A DNA stretch of 64,000 nucleotides from Pseudonocardia xinjiangensis (GTDB taxonomy: Bacteria; Actinomycetota; Actinomycetes; Mycobacteriales; Pseudonocardiaceae). Each line of letters begins with the position of its first letter. The first letter of the stretch is position 1. The stretch lies in assembly GCF_012911925.1 (NCBI RefSeq), contig NZ_JAAXKY010000020.1:1-64000 (forward strand). Reading direction: 5' to 3'. Below are positions 25,949-35,608 of this stretch, piece after piece. The translations under genes were made by a program, and so were the position numbers. Below the pieces are notes generated by a model. That model saw nothing but the letters and a program-made list of their open reading frames with translations, was not told the DNA's origin and ran no database searches.

Positions 25949-28900
25949 GTGTCACCGGACGTGCGTGATCGGCTACTCGCGGCGGTTGCTGCCCGGCTCG
26001 AGGCGGGCGATCCCGAGGCGATACTCGCCGAGGACACGCGGGCCGACCTCGACCAGCTACTGGGCTTCCTGGCCATCCCCGGTGACCTGGACGTGCAGGT
26101 GGCGTACCTGGTCGGAGTGTGCCATGTGGCGCGTGGTGAGCTGCTCGGCGCCGAAGGGAAGCAGGATTGGTTGACCGCCGCGGTCCTCCTGCTGCCGGTG
26201 CTGCTGAGCAATCCGGATGCGCTGCCGGAGCAGGTACGGCTCTGGCTGGAGCCGGTGCGGGAGGCGTTCGTACAGGCCGGAGACACCCCGGCGCAGGTCA
26301 TGGGCCGAGCGGTGACCGACGTGGTCTGGTTGCTGCTCGAACGGCTGGGACAGCGCGGCGAGAACGACCGGGACGGGCTGGTGGCGGGGCTCGCCGAGCT
26401 GGCGGTCAGCCTGCTGCCGGCGGGGCACGAGGCACGGCCCGCCGGCCTCTGTGCGCAGGGCTACGCGCTGATGCATGCTGAGGAACTGGCCGGCATGGAC
26501 CCACCCGAAGAGCGTGTCGACGAGCTCATCAGGGTGTTCCGGGAGGCGTTCGACGTCGTTTCGGCAGGTGGTCAACACTACGCCCGGTGCGCGGCCGGCC
26601 TGGCAATTGCGCTGGTCGTCAAGGCCGAACGGGCCGGGGACAGGCCACTGATGGCAGAGGCCGCACGCTTGTTCCGGACCGCGGCGGACCCGACGTCCGG
26701 CGGTGACCCGGGCCTGATCCGGAGTGCGGAGGAGGGTGCCCGCCGCGCCGAGGCCTGGGCGCCGGGCGGGATGCTCGGACAGATGTGGCAGGCGCTCGAC
26801 CGACTGGACGAGCTCGGCCGAAATGTCGGCGACGTGCGCTCGGGGCTGGACCAGGAACGGGCGAAGCGAGGTGGGGCACCTCCGGAGCTCGATCGCGCAC
26901 TGGCCGAGTTCGACAAGTCGCAGATGGCGATCGACAAGCAGCGACAGCAGCTACGCGAGCTGCTCACTGATCTGGAACGCAAGCACCGGCAGCCCGGGCA
27001 GGCACGTCGACCGGCGCCCGACGAGGGCGGCTTTGCGGACGGGCTGGCGGCCGCCCTCCAGGATCGGCTCGGCACCGACTCGCGGCTGGTCGATGCGGTG
27101 ACGACGAACCCCCAGTTCTTTCGCGATCTGGAGTACCTCGCGCGATCGGCCTTTCAGTCGCTCGACGACATGACGCGGGAGTTCATGCTGGGTCCCGGTT
27201 CCGGAGGCGGACCGTCACCCATGCTGACACTGGAGACGCCCACGCCGCCCGCGGATCGAAGCGATCTTAACGAGATCATCGAGCTACACGAGCGGGCGCT
27301 GCGCGAGCTGCCTCCCGGCACCCCGGAGCACAGCCGAGTGCAAGCCATCCACCTTTTCCTTTCCACCGAGCAGATCACCGACCCCGAAGCCCGCGCACGG
27401 GAGCTCCCCGAGCGGTTGCCGCTGCTCATGCAAGCAGCGGCAAATGCGTTGGAGCAGCGTTTCACCGACAAGGGTCAGGTGCAGGGCCACGTCGCCATCG
27501 GTACCGCCATGTCGTCGCCGTTCGAGACGGTGGCCGAGGCCAACGAAGCCATCACGCGGAGTCGGCTGAAGCTCGCTGCTCTGTCGCCCGATGACCCGGG
27601 CCGGCGCTCCGAGCAGATCTCGCTGGCCAACGCGCTGTTCAGCCGCTACCTGGTCACCAGTGAGGACGGGACGTTCCACGAAGCGGTGGACGCGGCCCGT
27701 CAGACCATCACCGCCGAGCAGCCACCCGATGCCGCGCTGCTGTTTCTCTGGGGTGCGGCGGCTCTGCTGCGGGACCCGACCGGCCACCAGCCGGCGAGCG
27801 AACGGCCGTCCCTCGACGCTGCGACCGTGAGCAATCCGCTCGTGACACTCAAGATCGTCGACGGTGATGCCGAGGGCGCCCTGACGTCCTGGGAGGCCGG
27901 TCGGGCCCACCTGCTGACGTCCGCGCTGATCACCCGGCACGAGCTGGACCGGCTACACGCCGCCGCACCGCGGCTGGCCGACCGGTTCGTGGCGCTGCGC
28001 GGGCGCCTGCGTGCCGGCTCCCTCTTCGTGACCCAGCCGCACGAGGCGCTGACCCGGGAGTGGAACGCCCTGCTCGAGCAGATCCGGGCCCGGCCCGGGT
28101 TCGAGCGGTTCCTGCTGCCGCCGATGGTCACCTTCGCCGAGCTGGCGCCGGCCGCCGCGCACGGGCCCGTGATCGCCGTCAACCTCGATCGCTCCCGCTG
28201 CGACGCGCTGGTACTGCGCGACGGCACCGCGGCGGTGGTGCCGCTGCCCCGGCTGCGGGTGGACGAGCTGGTGGAGCAGGCCGGCGCGTTCCGCGACGCG
28301 ATCGCAACGCTGTCCTCGGCGGACCGGCTGGTGCGCGGCATGGCCGGACGAGTCGTGGTCGACACGCTCGCCTGGCTGTGGGACGTGCTGGCCGAGCCGG
28401 TGCTGGAGGTGGCGGGGCCGGCTGTGCATCCGGGCGGCGGGGCGCCGTGGCGGCGGGTGTGGTGGTCACCGAGCGGGCCGCTGAACTTCCTTCCCCTGCA
28501 TGCCGCCGGCCGTCACGACGTTCCCGGCGCGTCCGCGCTGGACCGGGTGGTCTCTTCGTACACGCCGACCATGCGCGCGCTGTTGCACAGCCGCGCGCGG
28601 CCGGTGCCGGCCGGGGAACGCACCGCGCTGGCGGTGGCCATGCCGGAGACACCGGGCCATGCCGCGCTGCCGGCGACGGCGCGCGAGGCCACCGCCTTTG
28701 CCGCCGGGTTCACCGGCGGGGGAGCGGCACCGGAGGTGCTGGTCGGGCCCACCGCGACCGGGGAGGCGGTGCTCGCGGCGTTGCCCAGGGCGACGTTCGC
28801 GCACTTCGCGTGCCACGCGAGCAGCGATCCGCTGAACGCCGAGGCCAGCCACCTGTTGCTGCACGACGGGCCGCTGGCCGTCACCGAGCTGAGCCGGCTA

Positions 28901-29224
28901 CCCCTGGACGGCGCGCAGCTGGCGTATCTGTCCGCGTGTGCCACCGCGCGGGGCAGCGCCACCCTCGCGGACGAGGCCGTGCACCTGGCGTCGGCATTCC
29001 AGCTGGCCGGGTATGCGCAGGCGATCGGCACCCTGTGGGAGGTCGGTGACGAGGTCGCGGCGCGCATGGCCGAGCAGGTGCACGACGAACTGGCTCGAAC
29101 CACCGACGGCACCACGCACCGTCCGGCGGCCGCGCACGCCCTGCACGCGGTGACCCGCCGGATGCGTGCCGAGCGGCCCGATGCCCCCTGGACCTGGGCC
29201 GCCCACGTGCACAGCGGCGCCTGA
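25949..29224 (+). CDS. CHAT-domain (caspase-like) protease with helical repeats
   Basis: From GTG 25949 this is a 1091-residue protein (GTG 25910 is an alternative). The first 700 residues are alpha-helical with TPR-like repeats and a charged coiled region near 275-345. The C-terminal 350 residues form a CHAT protease: WWSPSGPLNFLPLHAAG near 837, then the catalytic His956 in FAHFACHASSDP and Cys997 in YLSACATARG, ending GTLWEVGDEVAARMAEQVHDEL. CHAT proteins are separase/caspase relatives that cleave protein targets, and several act in bacterial abortive-infection circuits. It is divergent from, and about 85 bp from, the zinc-ribbon and membrane genes, so all three share one control region. 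The catalytic dyad looks intact. Confidence 0.88.
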   Translation: MSPDVRDRLLAAVAARLEAGDPEAILAEDTRADLDQLLGFLAIPGDLDVQVAYLVGVCHVARGELLGAEGKQDWLTAAVLLLPVLLSNPDALPEQVRLWLEPVREAFVQAGDTPAQVMGRAVTDVVWLLLERLGQRGENDRDGLVAGLAELAVSLLPAGHEARPAGLCAQGYALMHAEELAGMDPPEERVDELIRVFREAFDVVSAGGQHYARCAAGLAIALVVKAERAGDRPLMAEAARLFRTAADPTSGGDPGLIRSAEEGARRAEAWAPGGMLGQMWQALDRLDELGRNVGDVRSGLDQERAKRGGAPPELDRALAEFDKSQMAIDKQRQQLRELLTDLERKHRQPGQARRPAPDEGGFADGLAAALQDRLGTDSRLVDAVTTNPQFFRDLEYLARSAFQSLDDMTREFMLGPGSGGGPSPMLTLETPTPPADRSDLNEIIELHERALRELPPGTPEHSRVQAIHLFLSTEQITDPEARARELPERLPLLMQAAANALEQRFTDKGQVQGHVAIGTAMSSPFETVAEANEAITRSRLKLAALSPDDPGRRSEQISLANALFSRYLVTSEDGTFHEAVDAARQTITAEQPPDAALLFLWGAAALLRDPTGHQPASERPSLDAATVSNPLVTLKIVDGDAEGALTSWEAGRAHLLTSALITRHELDRLHAAAPRLADRFVALRGRLRAGSLFVTQPHEALTREWNALLEQIRARPGFERFLLPPMVTFAELAPAAAHGPVIAVNLDRSRCDALVLRDGTAAVVPLPRLRVDELVEQAGAFRDAIATLSSADRLVRGMAGRVVVDTLAWLWDVLAEPVLEVAGPAVHPGGGAPWRRVWWSPSGPLNFLPLHAAGRHDVPGASALDRVVSSYTPTMRALLHSRARPVPAGERTALAVAMPETPGHAALPATAREATAFAAGFTGGGAAPEVLVGPTATGEAVLAALPRATFAHFACHASSDPLNAEASHLLLHDGPLAVTELSRLPLDGAQLAYLSACATARGSATLADEAVHLASAFQLAGYAQAIGTLWEVGDEVAARMAEQVHDELARTTDGTTHRPAAAHALHAVTRRMRAERPDAPWTWAAHVHSGA

Positions 29225-29365
29225 CTCGCGGTCCCTGCTCTTCGGCAGCCAGAACCCGCTGTCCGACACGCCGCTTCGGCGCGCCAGGACGGGCGGGCAG
29301 CCGGCGAGAGTCTTCGACATCACACGTGCCCCCGGAGTCGCTCTTGCGGCGTTTACGGTGTCCGG

Positions 29366-30757
29366 GTGCGCGAGGAAGCAGGTCTGAATCGGGGCCTGGC
29401 GCTCCTCATCGCCGGCGCGTTCTTCATGGAGATCCTCGACGGCACGATCATCGCGCCGGCCGCCCCGCACATCGCCGCCGACTTCGGCGTCGGCCCGGTC
29501 GACATCAACATCGCCATCACCGCCTACGTCCTGACGCTGGCCGTGCTGATCCCGATCAGCGGCTGGCTGGCCGACCGCTTCGGCGCCCGGCGGGTCTTCA
29601 CGGTCGCGTTGCTGCTGTTCACGCTCGCCTCGGCGGGATGTGCGGTCGCGCCGACCCTGCCCGTGCTGACCGCGACGCGGGTCTTGCAAGGTGTGGGTGG
29701 CGCGATGATGGTGCCGGTCGGGCGGCTGGTGGTGCTGCGGACTACCGCCAAGCCCGACCTGGTCCGCGCCATCGCCTACCTCACCTGGCCCGCCCTCGCC
29801 GCTCCCGTCATCGCCCCGGTACTCGGCGGGGTGCTGAGCGAGTACGCGTCGTGGCGGTGGATCTTCCTGATCAACATCCCGCTCGGGCTGGCCGCACTGC
29901 TGCTCACCCGTCGGCTGGTGCCCGACCTGCGCGCCGAGGACGCGGGGCCGCTGGACCGTCGCGGGTTCGTCCTGACCGCCCTCGGCGTCGGCGCGCTGGT
30001 CGTCGGGATGGAGAGCCTGGGTGCGGGGGAGACGCGGTGGGTGGTGGTCGGGGTCGGGCTCACCGTTGCCGCCGTCCTGCTCGGCGCGGCCGTGCGGCAT
30101 CTCCTGCGCGCCCCGCGCCCGCTCGTCGACCTGCGGATCCTGCGGGTCGCGACCTACCGGGTGACAGCGGTCAGCGGCTCGATCTTCCGCGCGGTGATCA
30201 CCGCTGTGCCGTTCCTGCTGCCGCTGTTCTTCCAGCTCGGCTTCGGCTGGTCGGCGGCCCAGGCGGGGTTCGCCGTGATCGCGCTGTTCCTCGGCAACGT
30301 GGGCATCAAGCCGCTGACCACGCCGCTGATGCGCCGCTTCGGGATCCGCACGGTGCTGCTCGGCGCCATCGCTGCCTCCGCCGCATGCCTGGTGGCGATC
30401 GCGTTCCTGCAGCCAACGACACCCCTGCCGCTGCTCATCGCGGTGCTGGCGGTGAGCGGGATCTTCCGGTCGATCGGTTTCACCGCCTACAACAGCGTGG
30501 CGTTCGCCGACGTCGACCAAGGTCGGATGACGCATGCCAATACGCTGCTCTCGACGCTGCAGGAGCTCGGCGCGGGCCTCGGGGTTGCGGTGGGCGCGTT
30601 GCTCGTGCGCCTCGGTGAGGCGGTCGGGGTGATCCACGGCGTCGCCGGCCCGTTCCGCGTGGCGTTCGTCCTGCTTGCAGTGGTGCTACTGGTGCCTGCG
30701 GTCGAGGGCCTGCGCTTGGCCCGGTCGGCGGGCGACGTCGTGACCGGCCGGGCGTAG
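29366..30757 (+). CDS. MFS multidrug efflux transporter (DHA2/EmrB type)
   Basis: This 463-residue protein is an MFS exporter with about 14 helices. Signatures include FMEILDGTIIAPAAPHIAAD in helix 1, GWLADRFGARRVF in the loop 2-3 motif, and the helix-5 motif PALAAPVIAPVLGGVLSEY. Substrate cannot be predicted. It starts at GTG 29366 and ends 17 bp before the EVE-domain gene on the same strand. The two may be co-transcribed, although a functional link is not obvious. Confidence 0.88.
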   Translation: MREEAGLNRGLALLIAGAFFMEILDGTIIAPAAPHIAADFGVGPVDINIAITAYVLTLAVLIPISGWLADRFGARRVFTVALLLFTLASAGCAVAPTLPVLTATRVLQGVGGAMMVPVGRLVVLRTTAKPDLVRAIAYLTWPALAAPVIAPVLGGVLSEYASWRWIFLINIPLGLAALLLTRRLVPDLRAEDAGPLDRRGFVLTALGVGALVVGMESLGAGETRWVVVGVGLTVAAVLLGAAVRHLLRAPRPLVDLRILRVATYRVTAVSGSIFRAVITAVPFLLPLFFQLGFGWSAAQAGFAVIALFLGNVGIKPLTTPLMRRFGIRTVLLGAIAASAACLVAIAFLQPTTPLPLLIAVLAVSGIFRSIGFTAYNSVAFADVDQGRMTHANTLLSTLQELGAGLGVAVGALLVRLGEAVGVIHGVAGPFRVAFVLLAVVLLVPAVEGLRLARSAGDVVTGRA

Positions 30758-30774
30758 TCGAAGAGGGAGACGTT

Positions 30775-31218
30775 GTGGCGGCACGATCCAGGCTGACGGT
30801 TGCCGACATCGGGGCGTGGCTCTTCACCTGCAACCCGCGTGAGTTCGCCGAGCTCGAACCGGGCCTGCGTGGCGGCGCCTCGGTCGACGGATGGTGCGCA
30901 CATCCCACCTACCGCGTCGACCTGGTGGAGGCGGATCAGGCCGCCGTGCTCTGGGTCTCCGGCGCCGCGACCTCGGTTCCGGAGCCGGGGATCTGGATGG
31001 TCGGACGCACCACCGGCGTCGTCACGCGGGACGAGCCGCGTCCCCGGGTGGGGTTGGCGATGACCCTGCTTCCCGAGGTGCTGCCTCGTGAGCAGCTGCG
31101 GGCCGATCCCCGGACTGCCGGGCTGGAAGTGCTCCGCGCGCCGCAGATGAGCAACCCCTCCATCGTCTCGCCCGCGGAGAAGGCGGTGATCGAGGAGCTG
31201 ATCGGTGGGTGGCCCTGA
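30775..31218 (+). CDS. EVE-domain (PUA-like modified-base reader) protein
   Basis: This 147-residue protein has EVE/PUA-like features: an N-terminal WLFTCNP, then YRVDLVEADQAAVLWVSG near 46, and EPGIWMVGRTTGVV near 70, which matches the EVE core where a pocket binds modified nucleobases. EVE proteins are often joined to or beside restriction systems and may recognise methylated or phage-modified DNA. It starts at GTG 30775 after GAGGGAGA and stops 21 bp before the PLD-helicase gene on the same strand. The pairing suggests modified-DNA recognition feeding a helicase-nuclease; this is inference. Confidence 0.78.
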   Translation: MAARSRLTVADIGAWLFTCNPREFAELEPGLRGGASVDGWCAHPTYRVDLVEADQAAVLWVSGAATSVPEPGIWMVGRTTGVVTRDEPRPRVGLAMTLLPEVLPREQLRADPRTAGLEVLRAPQMSNPSIVSPAEKAVIEELIGGWP

Positions 31219-31239
31219 CCGGCTACAGCCGATCACGGG

Positions 31240-34200
31240 ATGCGGCACGAGGTATGGCACGGTGAGCAGCCCCTCACGTTGATCGAAAGGCTTGCCGCGT
31301 TGACGCAACCGCTCCCTGAGGGTGTGTACGAATCCCTCCGGACAACCCGTCTCAATGCGGCTCTCGAGCAGCTCACGGACCTCACACCGCGCTTTGCGCC
31401 GGTTGAGGACGCTGACGCGCCGCACGTCCTGGCCCGGCATGTCGCGACTGCGGTGGAACGAGCGCTGAGCAGTGAGTCGGATCCGTCACGCCGGCTCGCG
31501 CTGGTCAACGAACTGTTGGCGCGCGTGGCCGCGTCCGACGAGCAAATCGCCGATGTCGCAGAGGAGCTGGTGGTTCTCACCCGCGAGGCTGCGCCGGGTG
31601 TGCATCGGCTGGAACGCCCGGTGACGCCGCTGTCCGCGGCGGCGTTGCTCACGAACGCTCCCGAGGAGCCCTCGCTCAGCGCGGAACTGCGGGCCGAACT
31701 TGGCTCAGCAGACCGCGTCGACCTCCTCTGCGCGTTCATTCGCTGGCACGGCATCCGCGTGCTGGAGGAGCAGCTTGATCTTCTCCAGCGGCGCGGGATC
31801 CCGTTCCGAGTGATCACGACGACCTACGTCGGAGCCACGGAGCAGCGGGCTGTCGATGCGCTCGTGAAGCGCTTCGGGGCGCAGGTCAAGATCAGCTACG
31901 AGACGCAGTCAACCCGGCTGCACGCCAAGGCCTGGCTGTTTCACCGCAACTCGGGCTTCAGCACGGCGTTCGTCGGGAGCAGCAACCTGTCGCGCTCAGC
32001 GCTGGTCGATGGGCTCGAGTGGAACGTGCGGCTGTCGTCGGTCGGCACTCCAGACCTGCTACGGAAGTTCGCCGGAACGTTCGATACCTACTGGGCCAAC
32101 CCGTCCTTCGTCGACTACGACCCGGACAACGCCGAGGACGCCGAGCGACTGCGCCAAGCACTCGGCCGGGATCGGATCACGGCCGCTGGGTCGCTCGTCT
32201 CCGGTCTGGAGGTGCGGCCGTACCCGCATCAGGACGCGATCCTCGAAGCTCTCGAGACCGAGCGGACTGTCCACGACCGCCACCGCAACCTTGTCGTCGC
32301 GGCGACGGGTACGGGCAAAACCGTGGTAGCGGCGCTCGACTACGCCCGGCTGCGGAAGGCGCTGCCGAGCGATCGACTGCTGTTCATCGCACACCGCAAG
32401 GAGATCCTGGAACAGTCGCTGCGCACCTACCGCGAGGTGCTCGCCGACGGCTCATTTGGCGAGATCTACGTCGGCGGCGAGCGGCCCGAGCGGTGGGAGC
32501 ACGTGTTCGCGAGCGTGCAGTCCCTAGCGGCGTACGGCGTCGATCGGCTGCCGCCGGATCATTTCGATGTGGTGGTCGTCGATGAGTTCCACCATGCGCA
32601 GGCGCCGACGTACCGACGACTTCTGGAGCACCTCACGCCTCGCGAGTTGCTAGGGCTGACCGCCACCCCAGAGCGTGGTGATGGCGTCGATGTCCGCGAG
32701 CAGTTCGGCGGGCGCACGGCGTACGAGTTGAGGCTGTGGAACGCACTCAGCGCCGACCTCCTGGTGCCGTTCCACTATTTCGGCGTGGCGGACGACGTTG
32801 ATCTGCAGGGGATCGAGTGGAAACGGGGTGCGTATGACGTCGCGGCGCTCGACAAGATCTACACGGGGAACGATGCGCGGGCGGCGAAGGTAGTCCGGGA
32901 AACGACGGAGAAGGTCACGGACGTCCGTCGCATGCGGGCGCTCGGCTTCTGTGTGTCCGTCGCCCACGCGCGCTACATGGCCGAGGTGTTCAACCGCGCC
33001 GGCATCCCTAGCCTCGCTGTCTCGGGCGACACTCCGCCGGCTGACCGGGCCGAGGCGCTGCAGAAGCTGCGGAGCCTCGACGTCAACTGCCTGTTCGCCG
33101 CGGACCTCTTCAACGAGGGGCTCGACCTGCCACAGGTCGACACGGTGCTGTTCCTACGTCCTACGCAAAGCTCGACGATTTTCCTCCAGCAGCTTGGCCG
33201 CGGCCTACGGCGTGCGCCGGGCAAAGCCGTACTCACCGCACTCGACTTCATCGGCCAGCACCGGCGCGAATTCCGCTTCGACGTCCGCTACCGGGCGCTG
33301 ACTGGCAGCAGCCGCAAAGGTTTGATCGCCGATATCGAGCGTGGATTCCCCTTCCTCCCGTCCGGCTCCCAGCTTGTCCTCGACCGGGTCGCGCAGAGCA
33401 TCGTCCTCGAGAACGTCCGCCAGCAGCTGCAGTTGAGGCGTCGAGACCTCGTTGCTGACGTCCGATCCCACGGATCCCCGTCGTTGGCCCAGTACCTCGA
33501 CGAGTCCGGGCGGGAGCTGGCGGACGTGTACAAGCAATCCTCATGGACGGCCCTGCGCCGCGATGCCAGACTGCCCACGCTGCCAGCCGGCCCGAGCGAC
33601 TCGGACCTCCTGAAGCGGGCGGTCGCCTTCGCTCACGTCGACGATCCAGAACGGGCCGCCGTGTACGCCCGCCTCGCCGACCCGTCCGGCCCGACGTACG
33701 ACGACCTGACCGACCGCGAGCAGCGCCTGGCGCGCATGCTGTTCTTCCTGCTGTGGCCCGAGCGCGGTGGTCACCAGTCCTACCAAGCTGGGCTCGACCA
33801 CTTGCGCCGGCACCCGGCGGTCTGCGCGGAGATCCGCGAGCTGGTGGCGCTGGGCCTGGACCGCGCCCGGCACGTTCCACGGTCGCTCGGCGAGGGACTG
33901 CAGCATGTGACGTTGCTCAGCCACGCGCACTACCGCCGAGAGGAGATCCTGGCCGCGCTCGACTGGGCGTCGATGACTCGCAAGGCGTACGGGCACGCCC
34001 AGGGCGTCGCGTGGGCCCCGGAGACCCGCACCGACGCCCTGCTCGTGAACCTCCGCAAGACCGAACGCGACTTCTCGCCCACCACGATGTATCGCGACTA
34101 CGCGATCAGCCCGGACCTCTTCCACTGGGAGTCGCAGAACGCCACGACCGTCGCCTCCCCGACGGGGCAGCGCTACCTCAACCACCGCGAGCAGGGCACC

Positions 34201-34380
34201 CATGTCGCCCTGTTCGTGCGCGAGTCGCCGACCGACGACCTCGGCCCCGCCCCCTTCCTCTGCCTCGGGCTGGGCGACCACGTCGAGCACCAAGGAGAGC
34301 GGCCTATCGCCATCACGTGGCGGCTGCGGCGCCCGATGCCGGGCGACACGTTCCGGACGGCGAGCGTGGTGGCGTCGTAG
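31240..34380 (+). CDS. PLD nuclease - DEAD-like helicase - DUF3427 protein
   Basis: This 1046-residue protein has a phospholipase-D nuclease domain at about 155-265, with an HxK pair (H228, K230 in RLHAKAWLFH) followed by TAFVGSSNLSRSAL. An SF2 helicase follows at about 325-700: Walker A AATGTGKT (354-361), a DEFH box (448-451), the LLGLTATPERGDGVD segment, and QLGRGLRRAPGK near 652. The C-terminal third fits DUF3427. The PLD domain has only one HKD half, as expected for family members that work as dimers. This architecture is common in defence neighbourhoods, though not all members are proven anti-phage. It ends 92 bp before tRNA-Met and directly follows the EVE gene. Confidence 0.9.
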   Translation: MRHEVWHGEQPLTLIERLAALTQPLPEGVYESLRTTRLNAALEQLTDLTPRFAPVEDADAPHVLARHVATAVERALSSESDPSRRLALVNELLARVAASDEQIADVAEELVVLTREAAPGVHRLERPVTPLSAAALLTNAPEEPSLSAELRAELGSADRVDLLCAFIRWHGIRVLEEQLDLLQRRGIPFRVITTTYVGATEQRAVDALVKRFGAQVKISYETQSTRLHAKAWLFHRNSGFSTAFVGSSNLSRSALVDGLEWNVRLSSVGTPDLLRKFAGTFDTYWANPSFVDYDPDNAEDAERLRQALGRDRITAAGSLVSGLEVRPYPHQDAILEALETERTVHDRHRNLVVAATGTGKTVVAALDYARLRKALPSDRLLFIAHRKEILEQSLRTYREVLADGSFGEIYVGGERPERWEHVFASVQSLAAYGVDRLPPDHFDVVVVDEFHHAQAPTYRRLLEHLTPRELLGLTATPERGDGVDVREQFGGRTAYELRLWNALSADLLVPFHYFGVADDVDLQGIEWKRGAYDVAALDKIYTGNDARAAKVVRETTEKVTDVRRMRALGFCVSVAHARYMAEVFNRAGIPSLAVSGDTPPADRAEALQKLRSLDVNCLFAADLFNEGLDLPQVDTVLFLRPTQSSTIFLQQLGRGLRRAPGKAVLTALDFIGQHRREFRFDVRYRALTGSSRKGLIADIERGFPFLPSGSQLVLDRVAQSIVLENVRQQLQLRRRDLVADVRSHGSPSLAQYLDESGRELADVYKQSSWTALRRDARLPTLPAGPSDSDLLKRAVAFAHVDDPERAAVYARLADPSGPTYDDLTDREQRLARMLFFLLWPERGGHQSYQAGLDHLRRHPAVCAEIRELVALGLDRARHVPRSLGEGLQHVTLLSHAHYRREEILAALDWASMTRKAYGHAQGVAWAPETRTDALLVNLRKTERDFSPTTMYRDYAISPDLFHWESQNATTVASPTGQRYLNHREQGTHVALFVRESPTDDLGPAPFLCLGLGDHVEHQGERPIAITWRLRRPMPGDTFRTASVVAS

Positions 34381-34472
34381 CGTGCTGGGTCTGGCGGTTG
34401 CACGTCAGGCATCCCGGCGCGCCGGGGCACTTGTCATCGACCTGGGCGGGAGCCGCTAGCCTCGGGTCCGAA

Positions 34473-34550
34473 GGGGCGGTAGCTCAGCTGGTCAGAGCAG
34501 CGGACTCATAATCCGTCAGGTCGTGGGTTCGAACCCCACCCGCCCCACCA
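34473..34550 (+). tRNA. tRNA-Met (CAT), elongator
   Basis: A full cloverleaf is present: acceptor GGGGCGG (34473-34479) pairs with CCGCCCC (34540-34546); D-arm GCTC/GAGC; anticodon arm GCGGA-CTCATAA-TCCGT with CAT at 34507-34509; T-arm GTGGG-TTCGAAC-CCCAC; discriminator A and encoded CCA. The loop context matches actinomycete elongator tRNA-Met rather than initiator or Ile2. An integrase relic follows immediately, so the 3' half is probably an attachment site for an integrative element. Confidence 0.93.
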
Positions 34551-34624
34551 GCTGACCAGCGGTTACCCGATCGGACGTGATCTCTGGTCGCCCGCGTGGG
34601 ATCAAACGTGGTGCGACTGGCTCT

Positions 34625-35608
34625 ATGATCGGTTGTGTGACACGGGCCGGAGGACGGCGGAGGCGGCGCGGGGGAGCGTCGAGGAGCTTCCGAGCGGGCC
34701 TGCGGGTGTCGGTGTACGCCAGTATCGACCCATTGACCAAGCGGCGTCACTACCTGCGCGAAGTCGTGCCCGCAGGCTCGAAGGCGGCGAGCGAGGCCGA
34801 GAAGGTAATGCGTCGGCTCGCCGGTCAGGTCGACGAGCGTCGTCACCCACGGACAAACGCGACGGTCAACCAGTTGTTCGATAAGAATTTCGAGTCTGGT
34901 CCCGCTGGAGCAGCACGTTCGCGATGTACCGGGGTTACGCCGACAAGCATATCCGGCCGTTAATCGGCTCACTCCCGGTTGGATCGCTGGACGCGGACCT
35001 GTTCGACTCCTTCTACAGTGAGCTGCGCCGGTGTCGTGAGCACTGCGACAGTCGGGCGTTCGTCGAGCACCGGACCGACGCCGTGCACTACTGTGATCCT
35101 CGGTGTCGTCCGCACGTCTGCAAGCCGCCCGGTGCATCGACGGTTCGGCAGATCCACTTCATCCTGAGTGGCGTATTGAAGCGCGCTGTGCGGTGGCGCT
35201 GGCTGTCGGCCAAGCAGGACGAGACGCCGGCGGCGCCCAAGCCGAACCCGCAGCCGCCGACGGCGCGTAAAGCAGCCCGGATCCTGGCCGAGGCGTGGTC
35301 GGATCCGGACTGGGGCACGCTGGGTCTGGCTCGCGATATGACCAGGATGCGGCGGGGAGAGCTGTGCGGCATCCGATCGCGCCACGTGGACTTGGAGGGC
35401 GGGGTGCTTGCGCTCGACCGCAGCATCGGCCAGCGCCGCAGCCAGACTTGGGAGAAGGACACCAAGACCCACCCAGCACCGCCGGATCGCGTTAGACCCG
35501 GCGACGGTCGAGGTCCTCGTCCTCACTGACCACAGGAGCCGGTACGTTGCGCGCGCCGAGGTGCTCGGTCTCACTCGTCTCCGCGAACAGGCGTCGAGGA
35601 GGACATGA
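34625..35608 (+). pseudogene. Tyrosine recombinase (integrase), multiply frameshifted
   Basis: This sits directly 3' of tRNA-Met, as actinomycete integrative elements do. The N-terminal arm-binding domain reads RSFRAGLRVSVYASIDPLTK and ATVNQLFDK in one frame (to about 34890). The core-binding domain continues in another frame from 34924 (MYRGYADKHIRPLIGSL). The catalytic domain starts with MRRGELCGIRSRHVDLEGG near 35350, but a third shift near 35465 moves the sense to another frame (IALDPATVEVLVLTDHRSRY). The second catalytic box (HxxR and Tyr) is absent. At least three disruptions make this a dead gene. Confidence 0.85.

Noticed and set aside
29225-29365. Small gene between CHAT protein and MFS transporter
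   Set aside because: Frames here have no start with a ribosome site and no coding character.
34547-34550. Second tRNA directly after tRNA-Met
   Set aside because: No further cloverleaf follows the CCA; the next sequence is the integrase relic.
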